Of a stretch of DNA of 52,818 nt, positions 18,150 to 25,632 are shown piece by piece. Numbering within the stretch: the stretch's first letter is position 1; every line of letters begins with the position of its first letter. Source of the DNA: Sediminimonas qiaohouensis DSM 21189 (lineage in GTDB: Bacteria; Pseudomonadota; Alphaproteobacteria; Rhodobacterales; Rhodobacteraceae); contig NZ_AUIJ01000017.1 of assembly GCF_000423645.1 (NCBI RefSeq), positions 1 through 52,818 on the forward strand, written 5' to 3'. The notes under the pieces are model-generated. The model was not told where the DNA came from. It searched no databases and was given only the letters and a program-made list of their open reading frames with translations. The translations under genes were made by a program, and so were the position numbers.

Positions 18150-19075
18150 CCGTCGATTTCAAGGGCCGCGTCGCCATCGTGACCGGCGCCGGTGTTGGGC
18201 TGGGCCGTAGCCACGCGCTTGGCCTTGCTAGACGCGGCGCACATGTGGTCGTCAACGACCTAGGCGCCGACACCGATGGCACCGGCGGTAGCTCGGACGC
18301 CGCGCGCACCGTGGCAGAGCATATCCGCGCGCAAGGCGGCCGCGCAATCGCGAACGGCGCCAACGTCACCGACACCGGCCAAGTGCAGCAGATGGTCAAT
18401 GACGCCATCGCCGAGTTTGGCCACGTTGATATCCTGGTGAACAACGCCGGCATCTTGCGCGACAAGACATTTGCCAAGATGTCGCTGGCCGATTTCCTCA
18501 CCGTGCTCGACGTGCACCTGATGGGCACCGTCAACTGCACCCACGCGCTCTGGCCCCACATGATCGAGCGCGGCTATGGCCGCATCGCGTTCACCACCTC
18601 CGCCAGCGGCCTTTACGGCAATTTTGGGCAATCCAACTACGGCGCGGCCAAGGCGGCGATGCTGGGCTTGATGAACGTGCTGGCACAAGAGGGCGCAAGG
18701 CACGACATCCGCGTCAACACGCTGGCCCCTACCGCCGCCACCCGGATGACCGAAAACCTGCTCCCGCCCGAGGCGCTGGATCTGCTCGCGCCCGATACGA
18801 TCACGCCGGGCCTCTTGGCCCTGGTCAGTGACGCCGCCCCGACCCAAATGATACTGGGGGCGGGCGCGGGTTGCTTTGCCGAGACCAAGGTCTACGAGAC
18901 CGCCGGCGTCGCCTTGCAGGGCAGCGAGCTCAGTCCCGAAGGCGTGCTGGCGGCCATGGACCGCATCCGCGACCCGTCAGGGCAGGCGCAGGTGGAAAAC
19001 GCCTTTGCCCAGACCCGAAAATATGCCCGAATGGCGGCCGAGGCCCGTGGCCTGCCGCAGCCGTGGCAAGATTGA
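18146..19075 (+). CDS. MFE-2-type (R)-3-hydroxyacyl-CoA dehydrogenase (SDR)
   Basis: 309-aa SDR of the HSD17B4/MFE-2 dehydrogenase group. [50 protein letters not shown] and the active-site NYGAAK are family hallmarks. It probably oxidises the 3-hydroxyacyl-CoA made by the MaoC hydratase with which it overlaps by 4 bases. The thiolase follows after 20 bases, so hydratase, dehydrogenase and thiolase are consecutive, completing a beta-oxidation round after the dehydrogenase pair. Confidence 0.87.
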   Translation: MTVDFKGRVAIVTGAGVGLGRSHALGLARRGAHVVVNDLGADTDGTGGSSDAARTVAEHIRAQGGRAIANGANVTDTGQVQQMVNDAIAEFGHVDILVNNAGILRDKTFAKMSLADFLTVLDVHLMGTVNCTHALWPHMIERGYGRIAFTTSASGLYGNFGQSNYGAAKAAMLGLMNVLAQEGARHDIRVNTLAPTAATRMTENLLPPEALDLLAPDTITPGLLALVSDAAPTQMILGAGAGCFAETKVYETAGVALQGSELSPEGVLAAMDRIRDPSGQAQVENAFAQTRKYARMAAEARGLPQPWQD

Positions 19076-19095
19076 ACTCAGGAAGGATCAGACCA

Positions 19096-20298
19096 ATGCG
19101 TGACGCCGTCATCGTATCAACCGCCCGCACCCCGATCGGCAAGGCCTATCGCGGTGCCTTCAACGACACCCCGGCGCAAGAGCTGATCGGCCACGCCATC
19201 CGCCACGCCGTGGACCGCGCCGGGCTTGAGGGCCACGACGTCGAAGATTGCATCGTCGGCGCGGCACTGCAGCAGGGCTCGACCGGGAGCAACATCGCCC
19301 GGCAGGGCGTCATCCGCGCCGGCCTGCCCGTATCGGTGGCGGGCATGTCGCTGGACCGGCAATGCGCCTCGGGCATGATGGCCATCGCCACCGCTGCCAA
19401 GCAGGTCATCCATGACGGCATGGATGTTGCCATTGGCGGCGGCGTGGAATCCATCAGCCTCGTGCAGAACGACAAGATGCGCACCGACCGCCTTGCCGAC
19501 CCATGGATCAAGGAGCACAAGCCGGCGCTGTATATGTCGATGTTGGAAACCGCCGAAATGGTGGCGCAGCGCTATGGCGTCGGCCGCGATGCCCAGGACG
19601 AATACGCCCTGCAATCGCAACAGCGCACCGCCGCCGCGCAAGAGGCCGGGCGCTTTGACACCGAGATCGTGCCGCTGCCCACCACCATGCTGGTGCAGGA
19701 CCGCGAGACGAAGGAAATCAGCCGCCGCGAAGTGACACTCGAGCACGACGAGGGCAACCGCCCCTCGACCACGCTGGAGGGCCTGCAATCGTTGCAGCCG
19801 GTGCACAAGGGCGGACTAGAGATTGCCGAAGGCGGCTTCATCACCGCCGGCAACGCCTCGCAATTGTCCGATGGCGCCTCCGCCTCCGTCGTTATGGAGG
19901 CCCAGGAGGCCGAGCGCCGCGGCCTGCAACCGCTGGGGCGCTACGTGGGCATGATGGCGTCGGGGTGCGAGCCCGATGAAATGGGCATCGGCCCGGTGTT
20001 CGCGGTGCCCAAGCTGCTGGAAAAGCACGGGCTGGGCATGGACGATATCGGCCTGTGGGAACTCAACGAGGCCTTCGCCGTGCAGGTTCTCTATTGCCGC
20101 GACAAGCTGGGCATCCCGAACGAGCTACTGAACGTCGATGGCGGCGCGATCTCGGTCGGCCACCCCTATGGCATGTCGGGTGCCCGCATGGTCGGTCACG
20201 CCCTCATTGAGGGCAAGCGCCGCGGCGCGCGCTACGTGGTCTGCACCATGTGCGTGGGCGGCGGCATGGGCGCGGCAGGCCTGTTCGAAGTGCTGTGA
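19096..20298 (+). CDS. Acetyl-CoA C-acyltransferase (thiolase)
   Basis: 400-aa thiolase that cleaves 3-ketoacyl-CoA with CoA. The nucleophile Cys90 lies in [16 protein letters not shown] and [10 protein letters not shown] provide the second-loop residues, and [13 protein letters not shown] holds the C-terminal catalytic cysteine. The frame is open upstream into the SDR gene, but AGGA before the ATG at 19096 and the family N-terminus [15 protein letters not shown] fix the start. It is fully active-looking, unlike the SCP2-type aldolases found in some steroid clusters. Confidence 0.92.
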   Translation: MRDAVIVSTARTPIGKAYRGAFNDTPAQELIGHAIRHAVDRAGLEGHDVEDCIVGAALQQGSTGSNIARQGVIRAGLPVSVAGMSLDRQCASGMMAIATAAKQVIHDGMDVAIGGGVESISLVQNDKMRTDRLADPWIKEHKPALYMSMLETAEMVAQRYGVGRDAQDEYALQSQQRTAAAQEAGRFDTEIVPLPTTMLVQDRETKEISRREVTLEHDEGNRPSTTLEGLQSLQPVHKGGLEIAEGGFITAGNASQLSDGASASVVMEAQEAERRGLQPLGRYVGMMASGCEPDEMGIGPVFAVPKLLEKHGLGMDDIGLWELNEAFAVQVLYCRDKLGIPNELLNVDGGAISVGHPYGMSGARMVGHALIEGKRRGARYVVCTMCVGGGMGAAGLFEVL

Positions 20299-20312
20299 TC
20301 CCTGCCAATTCT

Positions 20313-20349
20313 CCGCGCCCGCCCTCGCCTTGCGCGGCGGCGGGCGCGG
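20313..20349. other. Strong intercistronic hairpin inside the catabolic operon
   Basis: CCGCGCCCGCC (20313-20323) pairs perfectly with GGCGGGCGCGG (20339-20349), an 11-bp GC stem with a 15-base loop. It fills most of the 82-base gap between thiolase and the nitronate-monooxygenase-like gene, the longest gap in the operon. No T run follows on either strand, so mRNA processing or stabilisation fits better than simple termination. Confidence 0.6.
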
Positions 20350-20380
20350 CTCGCCACGTCCAACCCGAACGGAAGACCCG

Positions 20381-21364
20381 ATGACCCTACCCAGACAATT
20401 GCAGAACCTGCGCATTCCCGCCGTGGGCTCGCCACTGTTCATCATCTCGAACCCCGATCTGGTAATCGCCCAATGCAAGGCCGGGATCGTCGGGTCATTC
20501 CCCGCGCTCAATGCCCGCGAGGCCGAGGGTGAGCCGATCATGCTCGAGGCATGGCTCACGCGCATTACTGAAGAGCTCGACCGGCACAATCAGGCCAACC
20601 CCGACAGCCCCGCCGCGCCCTTCGCGGTCAACCAGATCGTGCACCGCTCCAACGCGCGGCTGGATCGCGACCTTGAGATTTGCCACAAGTGGCGCGTGCC
20701 GATCTGGATCACCTCGCTTGGCGCGCGCACCGAGGTCAATGCCGCCGCCCACGAGTGCGGCGGCATCGCCCTGCACGACATCATCAACAACCGCTTCGCC
20801 CGCAAGGCGATCGAGAAGGGCGCCGATGGTTTGATCGCGGTGGCTGCCGGGGCTGGCGGGCATGCCGGATCGCAATCGCCCTTCGCACTGGTGCAGGAAA
20901 TCCGCGAATGGTTCGATGGTCCGCTCCTGTTGTCCGGGTCCATCGCCACCGGCCGCGCCCTTCTGGCGGCGCAGGTCATGGGCGCCGACCTGGGCTATGT
21001 CGGATCGCCCTTCATCGCCACCGATGAAGCCAACGCCCAACCCGAATACAAGCAGATGATCGTCGATGCCGGGGCCGAGGATATCGTTTATTCCTCGCTG
21101 TTTACCGGGGTGCACGGCAACTACCTCAAACCCTCGATCAGCCGCGCCGGCCTTGATCCCGACAACCTGCCCGACTCCGATCCATCGGCGATGAACTTCG
21201 GCGAAAGCCGGCAAAAACCCAAATCGTGGAAGGAAATCTGGGGCGCCGGTCAGGGCGTCGGCGCCGTGCACGAAATAACCCCCGCCGCCGATCTCGTTGA
21301 GCGCCTCGCGCGCGAATACGACGCCGCCAAGGACGAGACGGCCAAGCTGATCGGACGGGGGTGA
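20381..21364 (+). CDS. Nitronate monooxygenase-like FMN flavoprotein
   Basis: 327-aa TIM-barrel FMN protein of the 2-nitropropane dioxygenase/nitronate monooxygenase superfamily. AGAGGHAGSQSPFALVQEI carries the conserved His of the family, and LLLSGSIATGRALLAAQ and GADLGYVGSPF form the phosphate-binding part. In catabolic clusters such proteins can be enoyl- or ring-acyl-CoA dehydrogenases: IpdC of actinobacterial steroid degradation has this annotation. So the name should not be read as nitronate chemistry. GGAAG precedes the ATG at 20381. The stop overlaps a possible GTG start of the next gene. Confidence 0.82.
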   Translation: MTLPRQLQNLRIPAVGSPLFIISNPDLVIAQCKAGIVGSFPALNAREAEGEPIMLEAWLTRITEELDRHNQANPDSPAAPFAVNQIVHRSNARLDRDLEICHKWRVPIWITSLGARTEVNAAAHECGGIALHDIINNRFARKAIEKGADGLIAVAAGAGGHAGSQSPFALVQEIREWFDGPLLLSGSIATGRALLAAQVMGADLGYVGSPFIATDEANAQPEYKQMIVDAGAEDIVYSSLFTGVHGNYLKPSISRAGLDPDNLPDSDPSAMNFGESRQKPKSWKEIWGAGQGVGAVHEITPAADLVERLAREYDAAKDETAKLIGRG

Positions 21365-21366
21365 GC

Positions 21367-22032
21367 ATGGGCACGCTGTTTCTCATCCGCCACGCGCAGG
21401 CCTCTTTCGGGGCGGCCGATTACGACGTTCTGTCGGACACCGGGCACGAACAATCCCGCGCGCTTGGCCGGGCGCTGGCGCGGCAAGGGGTGCGGCCCGA
21501 GGCGCTGTTCACCGGCGCACAGCGGCGCCACCGCGAAACCCTTGAGGGTATCCTCGATGGCATGGGCGCCCCCCCGCGCGCCGCGCAGGTGCACCCGGGC
21601 CTTAATGAGTTCGACTTCAAGGCGCTGCTCGATGCGCGTTTCCGCGGCGGCACGCCGCCCGACAACCTGCACGGCGACCGCAAGACGCATTTCCGCACCC
21701 TGCGCGACACCGTCCTTGCCTGGCAACGAGACGAGGTACCAAACCCGCCCGAGACATGGGCAGAGTTCACCGCCCGGGTCGAGGATGCCCGCCGCGCCAT
21801 GGCCTGTGATGGCGGCGATGTGCTCGCCATCAGTTCGGGTGGCGCCATCGGCCAGATGCTTGCCGCCGCGCTCGGTGCGCCGCCCGAACAGCAGATCCGC
21901 CTGCAACTGCAAATGAAAAACTGCGCGGTGAACCGGTTCGTCCACTCCCCGCGCAGCTTCTACCTGCACGGCTTCAATGAAACCCCGCATATCGACGCGT
22001 CGAACACCGACGCGTTGCTCACATACAGTTGA
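21367..22032 (+). CDS. Histidine phosphatase-family protein
   Basis: 221-aa member of the phosphoglycerate mutase-like histidine phosphatase superfamily. The N-terminal LIRHAQASFG has the phospho-accepting His in an RHA rather than the usual RHG motif. A conserved Glu region appears in the middle, and the second His is probably replaced or displaced in the C-terminal ISSGGAIGQ. The start is either GTG at 21361, overlapping the previous stop, or ATG at 21367, which I prefer. It lies 10 bases before the APH-fold kinase, a phosphatase-kinase pair in a catabolic operon. Substrate unknown. Confidence 0.78.
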   Translation: MGTLFLIRHAQASFGAADYDVLSDTGHEQSRALGRALARQGVRPEALFTGAQRRHRETLEGILDGMGAPPRAAQVHPGLNEFDFKALLDARFRGGTPPDNLHGDRKTHFRTLRDTVLAWQRDEVPNPPETWAEFTARVEDARRAMACDGGDVLAISSGGAIGQMLAAALGAPPEQQIRLQLQMKNCAVNRFVHSPRSFYLHGFNETPHIDASNTDALLTYS

Positions 22033-22042
22033 AGGGCACGCC

Positions 22043-23077
22043 ATGACCAATAGCACCTCTGCCCAGCTTGATACCAACGCGGTGGCCGACTGGCTGCAGC
22101 GGAACATGCCCGGCTTTTCCGGCCCCATCGAGGCCGAGAAGTTCGAGGTCGGCCAATCCAACCCCACCTACCGGATGATAACCCCCTCGGGCCGCTACGT
22201 GCTGCGGCGCAAACCGCCGGGGGTGCTTTTGAAATCCGCGCACGCGGTCGACCGCGAATTCCGCGTGCAAAAGGCCCTCTATGACACCGGCGTTCCGGTG
22301 CCGCGCATGCACATCCTGTGCGAGGATGACAGCGTGATCGGCTCGGCCTTCTACGTCATGGACGAGGTGCCGGGCCGTCATTTCGACGATCCGCGCCTAC
22401 CCGATCTGCCCCTGCCCGATCGCCGCCCCATCATGGACGAGATGAACCGCGTGCTGTGCGCCATTCACGATGTCGATCTGGTCACCACGGGGCTTGATGA
22501 TTACGGGCCGGGCGGCAACTACTACCGCCGCCAGATCGACCGCTGGACCAAGCAATATCGCGCCAGCGAGACACAGCATATCGAGGCGATGGAAGAGCTG
22601 ATCACCTGGCTTGACGCCAACGTGCCCGCCGATGACGGACAGCGCACGCTGGTCCATGGCGATTACCGCATCGACAACATGCTATTTTCCCACGACGGCC
22701 CCCACTGCGCCGCCGTGCTGGATTGGGAACTTTCGACCACCGGTCACCCCTATGCCGACCTGGCCGCCGTCCTCATGCAGTGGGCGATGCCGCCCGGCGC
22801 CGAGGGGCGCGGCCTTGCCGGTGTCGATCGCGCCGCCGAGGGCCTGATGACCGACCAGGAATTTATCGAAGCCTACTGCGCCCGGCGCGGGATCCCCGGC
22901 ATCGACGGCTTCGGCTTCTACCTCGCCTTTGCGTTCTTCCGCATGGGCGGCATCCTGCAAGGCGTCCTGAAACGCGCGCTTGATGGCAACGCCTCGAACC
23001 CGGACCGCGCCCGCAAACTCGGCAGTTTCGTGCCCCGCTTTGCAGAGGCCGGCCTGAAAGCGGCCAAGACGGTATGA
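22043..23077 (+). CDS. APH-fold phosphotransferase (ACAD10/11 kinase-domain/LvaA-like)
   Basis: 344-aa small-molecule kinase of the aminoglycoside phosphotransferase fold. The catalytic loop HGDYRIDNM places His205, Asp207 and Asn212, and the metal-binding Asp227 is in LDWELSTTGHPYADLA. The N-terminal PSGRYVLRRKPPG supplies the ATP-binding lysine region, so it looks active. This subgroup resembles the N-terminal domain of ACAD10/11 and LvaA, which phosphorylate the 4-hydroxyl of 4-hydroxyacyl-CoA so that an acyl-CoA dehydrogenase-fold protein can eliminate phosphate. Acyl-CoA dehydrogenases are in the same operon. No small LvaB-like partner was seen. The function is inferred from family and context. 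Confidence 0.85.
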   Translation: MTNSTSAQLDTNAVADWLQRNMPGFSGPIEAEKFEVGQSNPTYRMITPSGRYVLRRKPPGVLLKSAHAVDREFRVQKALYDTGVPVPRMHILCEDDSVIGSAFYVMDEVPGRHFDDPRLPDLPLPDRRPIMDEMNRVLCAIHDVDLVTTGLDDYGPGGNYYRRQIDRWTKQYRASETQHIEAMEELITWLDANVPADDGQRTLVHGDYRIDNMLFSHDGPHCAAVLDWELSTTGHPYADLAAVLMQWAMPPGAEGRGLAGVDRAAEGLMTDQEFIEAYCARRGIPGIDGFGFYLAFAFFRMGGILQGVLKRALDGNASNPDRARKLGSFVPRFAEAGLKAAKTV

Positions 23078-23087
23078 AGAGGCACCC

Positions 23088-23498
23088 ATGACCACGCCCG
23101 AGCTTGATCCCGATATCGTCGAGGCGCCTTACCCGTTCCAAAGTCACCTCGGCTTTTCCTTCGCGGCCTGGAGCACGGATTACTGCCGACTTGAGTTGCC
23201 CCTCACCCCCGCATTGATGAACCGCTACGGTATCCCCCACGGCGGCGTGCACGCCGCGATGCTGGATTCCGCCATGGGGTTCGCCGGCTGCTACACCGGC
23301 GACAAGGATGCGCCGCGCCTTGCGATGACGCTGTCGCTCAACGTCAACTACCTTGGGCAGGCGCGCGGCGGCACCCTACTCGCAGAAGGGCACCGCACCG
23401 GCGGCGGGCGCAAGACCTTCTTCGCCGATGGCAAGATCACCGATGAGCACGGAACCGTCATCGCAACCGGCACGGGCGTCTTCCGCTACCGGGCGTGA
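23088..23498 (+). CDS. PaaI-family hot-dog thioesterase
   Basis: 136-aa single hot-dog domain. NRYGIPHGGVHAAMLDSAMG holds the HGG-type motif and the acidic catalytic residue typical of PaaI-like acyl-CoA thioesterases, and the second half carries SLNVNYLGQARGG. It probably hydrolyses stalled CoA thioesters, releasing CoA. It lies 10 bases after the kinase and 30 bases before the MDR reductase, as part of the same operon. Confidence 0.87.
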   Translation: MTTPELDPDIVEAPYPFQSHLGFSFAAWSTDYCRLELPLTPALMNRYGIPHGGVHAAMLDSAMGFAGCYTGDKDAPRLAMTLSLNVNYLGQARGGTLLAEGHRTGGGRKTFFADGKITDEHGTVIATGTGVFRYRA

Positions 23499-23528
23499 CA
23501 ACGAGACCGAAACAGGAAAGGAAACGAC

Positions 23529-24569
23529 ATGACCGACACGATGCAACGGATCGCCCTGGCCCGCCGCCCCGACGGAGAGCCGGTGCCCGAGGATTTCCGC
23601 CTCGAGGACATCCCAGTGCCCGATCCCGCCGATGGCGAAGTCCTGGTCAAGGTGCACTACATGTCACTAGACCCTTACATGCGGGGGCGTATGGACGACG
23701 CCAAATCCTACGCCACCCCGGTGCCCGTGGGCGGCACCATGGAAGGCGGCGCCGTGGGCGAGGTGATCGCGTCGAAATCCGATGCCTTCGCCCCGGGCGA
23801 CTACGCGTTCGGCATGTTCGGCTGGGCCAGCCACGGCTGCCTGCCCGCGCGCGAGTTGCGCAAGCTGGATCCCGCGCACGGCCCCCTTACCGCCGCCCTT
23901 GGCGTGCTGGGCATGCCGGGCTTTACCGGCTGGTTCGGCCTGACCGAATACGGCAAGCCGAAAAAGGGCGAAACCGTCGTCGTAGCGGCAGCCACCGGCC
24001 CGGTCGGCTCGATGGTCGGACAAGTGGCCAAGGCGCGCGGCTGCCGCGTGGTCGGCATCGCGGGCGGCCCCGAGAAATGCGCGCTGGCGACCGACAAGTT
24101 CGGCTTCGACGCCTGCCTCGATCACCGCGCCTACGCGGACGGCAAGAAAATGCGCGACGCGCTGGCCAAGGCCTGCCCCGATGGCATCGACATCTATTTC
24201 GAAAATGTCGGCGGCAAGGTTCTTGAGGGCGTGCTGCCGCTGATGAACGTTGGCGGGCGCATTCCCGTCTGTGGCATGATAAGCTGGTACAACGCCGGCG
24301 GCCTGGGCGCCAATGCCAGCGGCGACAAGGACAACCTGCCCAAGCTGTGGCGCACCATCCTCGTGAACCGCCTGCACGTGCACGGCTTCATCATCTCCGA
24401 TCAGTTCGACCACTACCCCAGGTTCCTGTCGGAAATCGGCCCCAAGGTCGCCGCGGGCGAAATCGGCATTCAGGAAGACATCGCCGAGGGCCTGGAAAAC
24501 GCGCCCGAGGCGTTCATGGGAATGCTCAAGGGCCGCAACTTCGGCAAGCAGATCGTAAAGATCACCTGA
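23529..24569 (+). CDS. Zinc-free MDR NADP-dependent reductase (LTB4DH/CurA type)
   Basis: 346-aa medium-chain reductase of the leukotriene B4 dehydrogenase/prostaglandin reductase group, which reduces activated C=C bonds with NADPH. The N-terminal LARRPDGEPVPEDFRLEDI, the segment YMSLDPYMRGRMDD and the Rossmann motif AATGPVGSMVGQVAKARG are diagnostic. It is the last gene of the plus-strand operon, followed by a hairpin terminator at 24600-24623. A plausible role is saturating an enoyl or enone intermediate; the substrate is not known. Confidence 0.88.
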   Translation: MTDTMQRIALARRPDGEPVPEDFRLEDIPVPDPADGEVLVKVHYMSLDPYMRGRMDDAKSYATPVPVGGTMEGGAVGEVIASKSDAFAPGDYAFGMFGWASHGCLPARELRKLDPAHGPLTAALGVLGMPGFTGWFGLTEYGKPKKGETVVVAAATGPVGSMVGQVAKARGCRVVGIAGGPEKCALATDKFGFDACLDHRAYADGKKMRDALAKACPDGIDIYFENVGGKVLEGVLPLMNVGGRIPVCGMISWYNAGGLGANASGDKDNLPKLWRTILVNRLHVHGFIISDQFDHYPRFLSEIGPKVAAGEIGIQEDIAEGLENAPEAFMGMLKGRNFGKQIVKIT

Positions 24570-24599
24570 CCCCCACCAAGCAACCAAAACTTCCCAAAT

Positions 24600-24623
24600 G
24601 CCCGGCCCCGCTGCCGGGCGTTT
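24600..24623 (+). terminator. Rho-independent terminator of the catabolic operon
   Basis: GCCCGGC (24600-24606) pairs perfectly with GCCGGGC (24613-24619) around a 6-base loop, followed by GTTTG. It lies 31 bases after the last stop codon of the operon. The T run is short but the position is right. Confidence 0.6.
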
Positions 24624-24801
24624 GCAATCTATGGCCTTGAGAGGTCCGCGCGGGTTCAAGGCGCGTAGCGCACCCCCACTGGAGCGATTTTTCGCCGCAG
24701 CCCCCCCCGCCACACGGCATTTCCCCTTTATCTGATGTTTTTTGTCAATTATATGAGACGCATCAGCCGCCCCTACGGCCAACCCTTGCAGGAGTTCGTC
24801 A

Positions 24802-25101
24802 ATGATAGTCTGTCATTGCATGTCGATCACCGATCACGACATCCGCGCCGCGGTGGACTGGATGCGCAAATCTGATTCGCATGCCCTGATCACCCCCGGC
24901 AAAATCTATCACGCCCTGGGGAAAAAGGCCGATTGCGGCGGCTGCCTGCCACTTTTCCTCGACACGATGCAATCATGCGATAGTCTTGAGGTGCCCATCC
25001 TATCGCGCGGCGCCCGTGCGCGCCGCGCCGCAAACACAGGAGACGCACATGAAAGGCGACAAGACAGTCATCGACTACCTGAATCAGGCGCTGCGCAGTG
25101 A
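24802..25101 (+). CDS. bfd: Bacterioferritin-associated ferredoxin
   Basis: [2Fe-2S] protein that docks on bacterioferritin and reduces its stored ferric iron for release. The four cluster cysteines appear as CHC near the N-terminus and CGGC ([13 protein letters not shown]) about residue 45. GCAGGAG precedes the ATG. Bfd proteins are usually 60-70 aa; this one is 99 aa, with an Arg-rich tail after LEVPILSRG. That tail makes the gene overlap the bacterioferritin start by 53 bases in another frame. A real early stop was not found, so the overlap is genuine in this sequence. Confidence 0.9.
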   Translation: MIVCHCMSITDHDIRAAVDWMRKSDSHALITPGKIYHALGKKADCGGCLPLFLDTMQSCDSLEVPILSRGARARRAANTGDAHERRQDSHRLPESGAAQ

Positions 25102-25534
25102 ACTGACCGCCGTCAGCCAGTATTGGCTGCATTACCGTCTGCAAGAAGATTGGGGATACGGCAAGAACGCCGCCAAATCGCGCGAGGAAAGCATCGAAGA
25201 GATGCACCACGCCGACAAACTGATCGAGCGGATCATTTTCCTCGAAGGGCACCCCAACCTGCAAAAGCTCGACAGCCTCAGGATCGGAGAGAACCTCAAG
25301 GAAACTCTAGAGGCGGATCTCGCCGCCGAACAGGACGCGCGCACGCTCTATATCAAGGCGCGCGACCACTGCGAATCCGTGGGCGATTACGTCTCCAAGA
25401 ACCTGTTCGAGGAACTGATCGCCGACGAGGAAGGGCATATCGACTTCCTCGAAACGCAGCTCGATCTCTATGACACCCTCGGCGCCGAACGCTACGGCCT
25501 TCTCAACGCCAGCGCCGCCAACGACGCCGAATAA
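25049..25534 (+). CDS. bfr: Bacterioferritin
   Basis: 161-aa heme-containing ferritin that forms 24-mers storing iron in the cytosol. Ferroxidase ligands Glu18, Glu51 and His54, and the heme-ligating Met52 (EEMHHAD) are present. [12 protein letters not shown]-type [17 protein letters not shown] supplies the C-terminal site. CAGGAGA lies before the ATG at 25049; an in-frame ATG at 24986 has no homology support. The gene overlaps the bfd tail, which suggests coupled synthesis of store and release factor. The promoter is presumably in the A/T-rich stretch near 24730-24760; I saw no convincing Fur, Irr or RirA box. Confidence 0.95.
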   Translation: MKGDKTVIDYLNQALRSELTAVSQYWLHYRLQEDWGYGKNAAKSREESIEEMHHADKLIERIIFLEGHPNLQKLDSLRIGENLKETLEADLAAEQDARTLYIKARDHCESVGDYVSKNLFEELIADEEGHIDFLETQLDLYDTLGAERYGLLNASAANDAE

Positions 25535-25557
25535 ACCAGGCGCCTTGCGCCTCTCCG

Positions 25558-25629
25558 AGCTTCATCTTGCCAACAATACTCCGGGGGGAGTCGCCAAAGG
25601 CGACGGGGGCAGCGCCCCCACCCCCGCCC
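25558..25629. repeat. Double-hairpin intergenic repeat, family 2, copy A
   Basis: Lies between the converging bfr and acyl-CoA dehydrogenase genes. It starts CTTCATCTTGCC, continues with ACTCCGGGGGGAG, then GTCGCC-AAA-GGCGAC (25590-25604) and GGGGGC-AGC-GCCCCC (25605-25619), two perfect adjoining hairpins. The same order of elements occurs at 36208-36280, also between converging genes. It probably works as a bidirectional transcription terminator. Confidence 0.8.
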
Positions 25630-25632
25630 GGA

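Noticed and set aside
14514-24569. Assigning the operon to steroid degradation
   Set aside because: Paired dehydrogenases, MaoC and an IpdC-like flavoprotein recall steroid clusters, but the thiolase is canonical and no ring-cleavage or side-chain aldolase genes are present.
24640-24690. Fourth family 1 repeat copy
   Set aside because: Only the short word GGCGCGTAGCGC is shared with copy 2; no matching stem was found.
24725-24790. Iron-responsive operator (Fur, Irr or RirA) upstream of bfd-bfr
   Set aside because: The region is A/T-rich with a TCA-N6-TGA symmetry and a distant TGATG/CATCA pair, but none matches a known iron box well.
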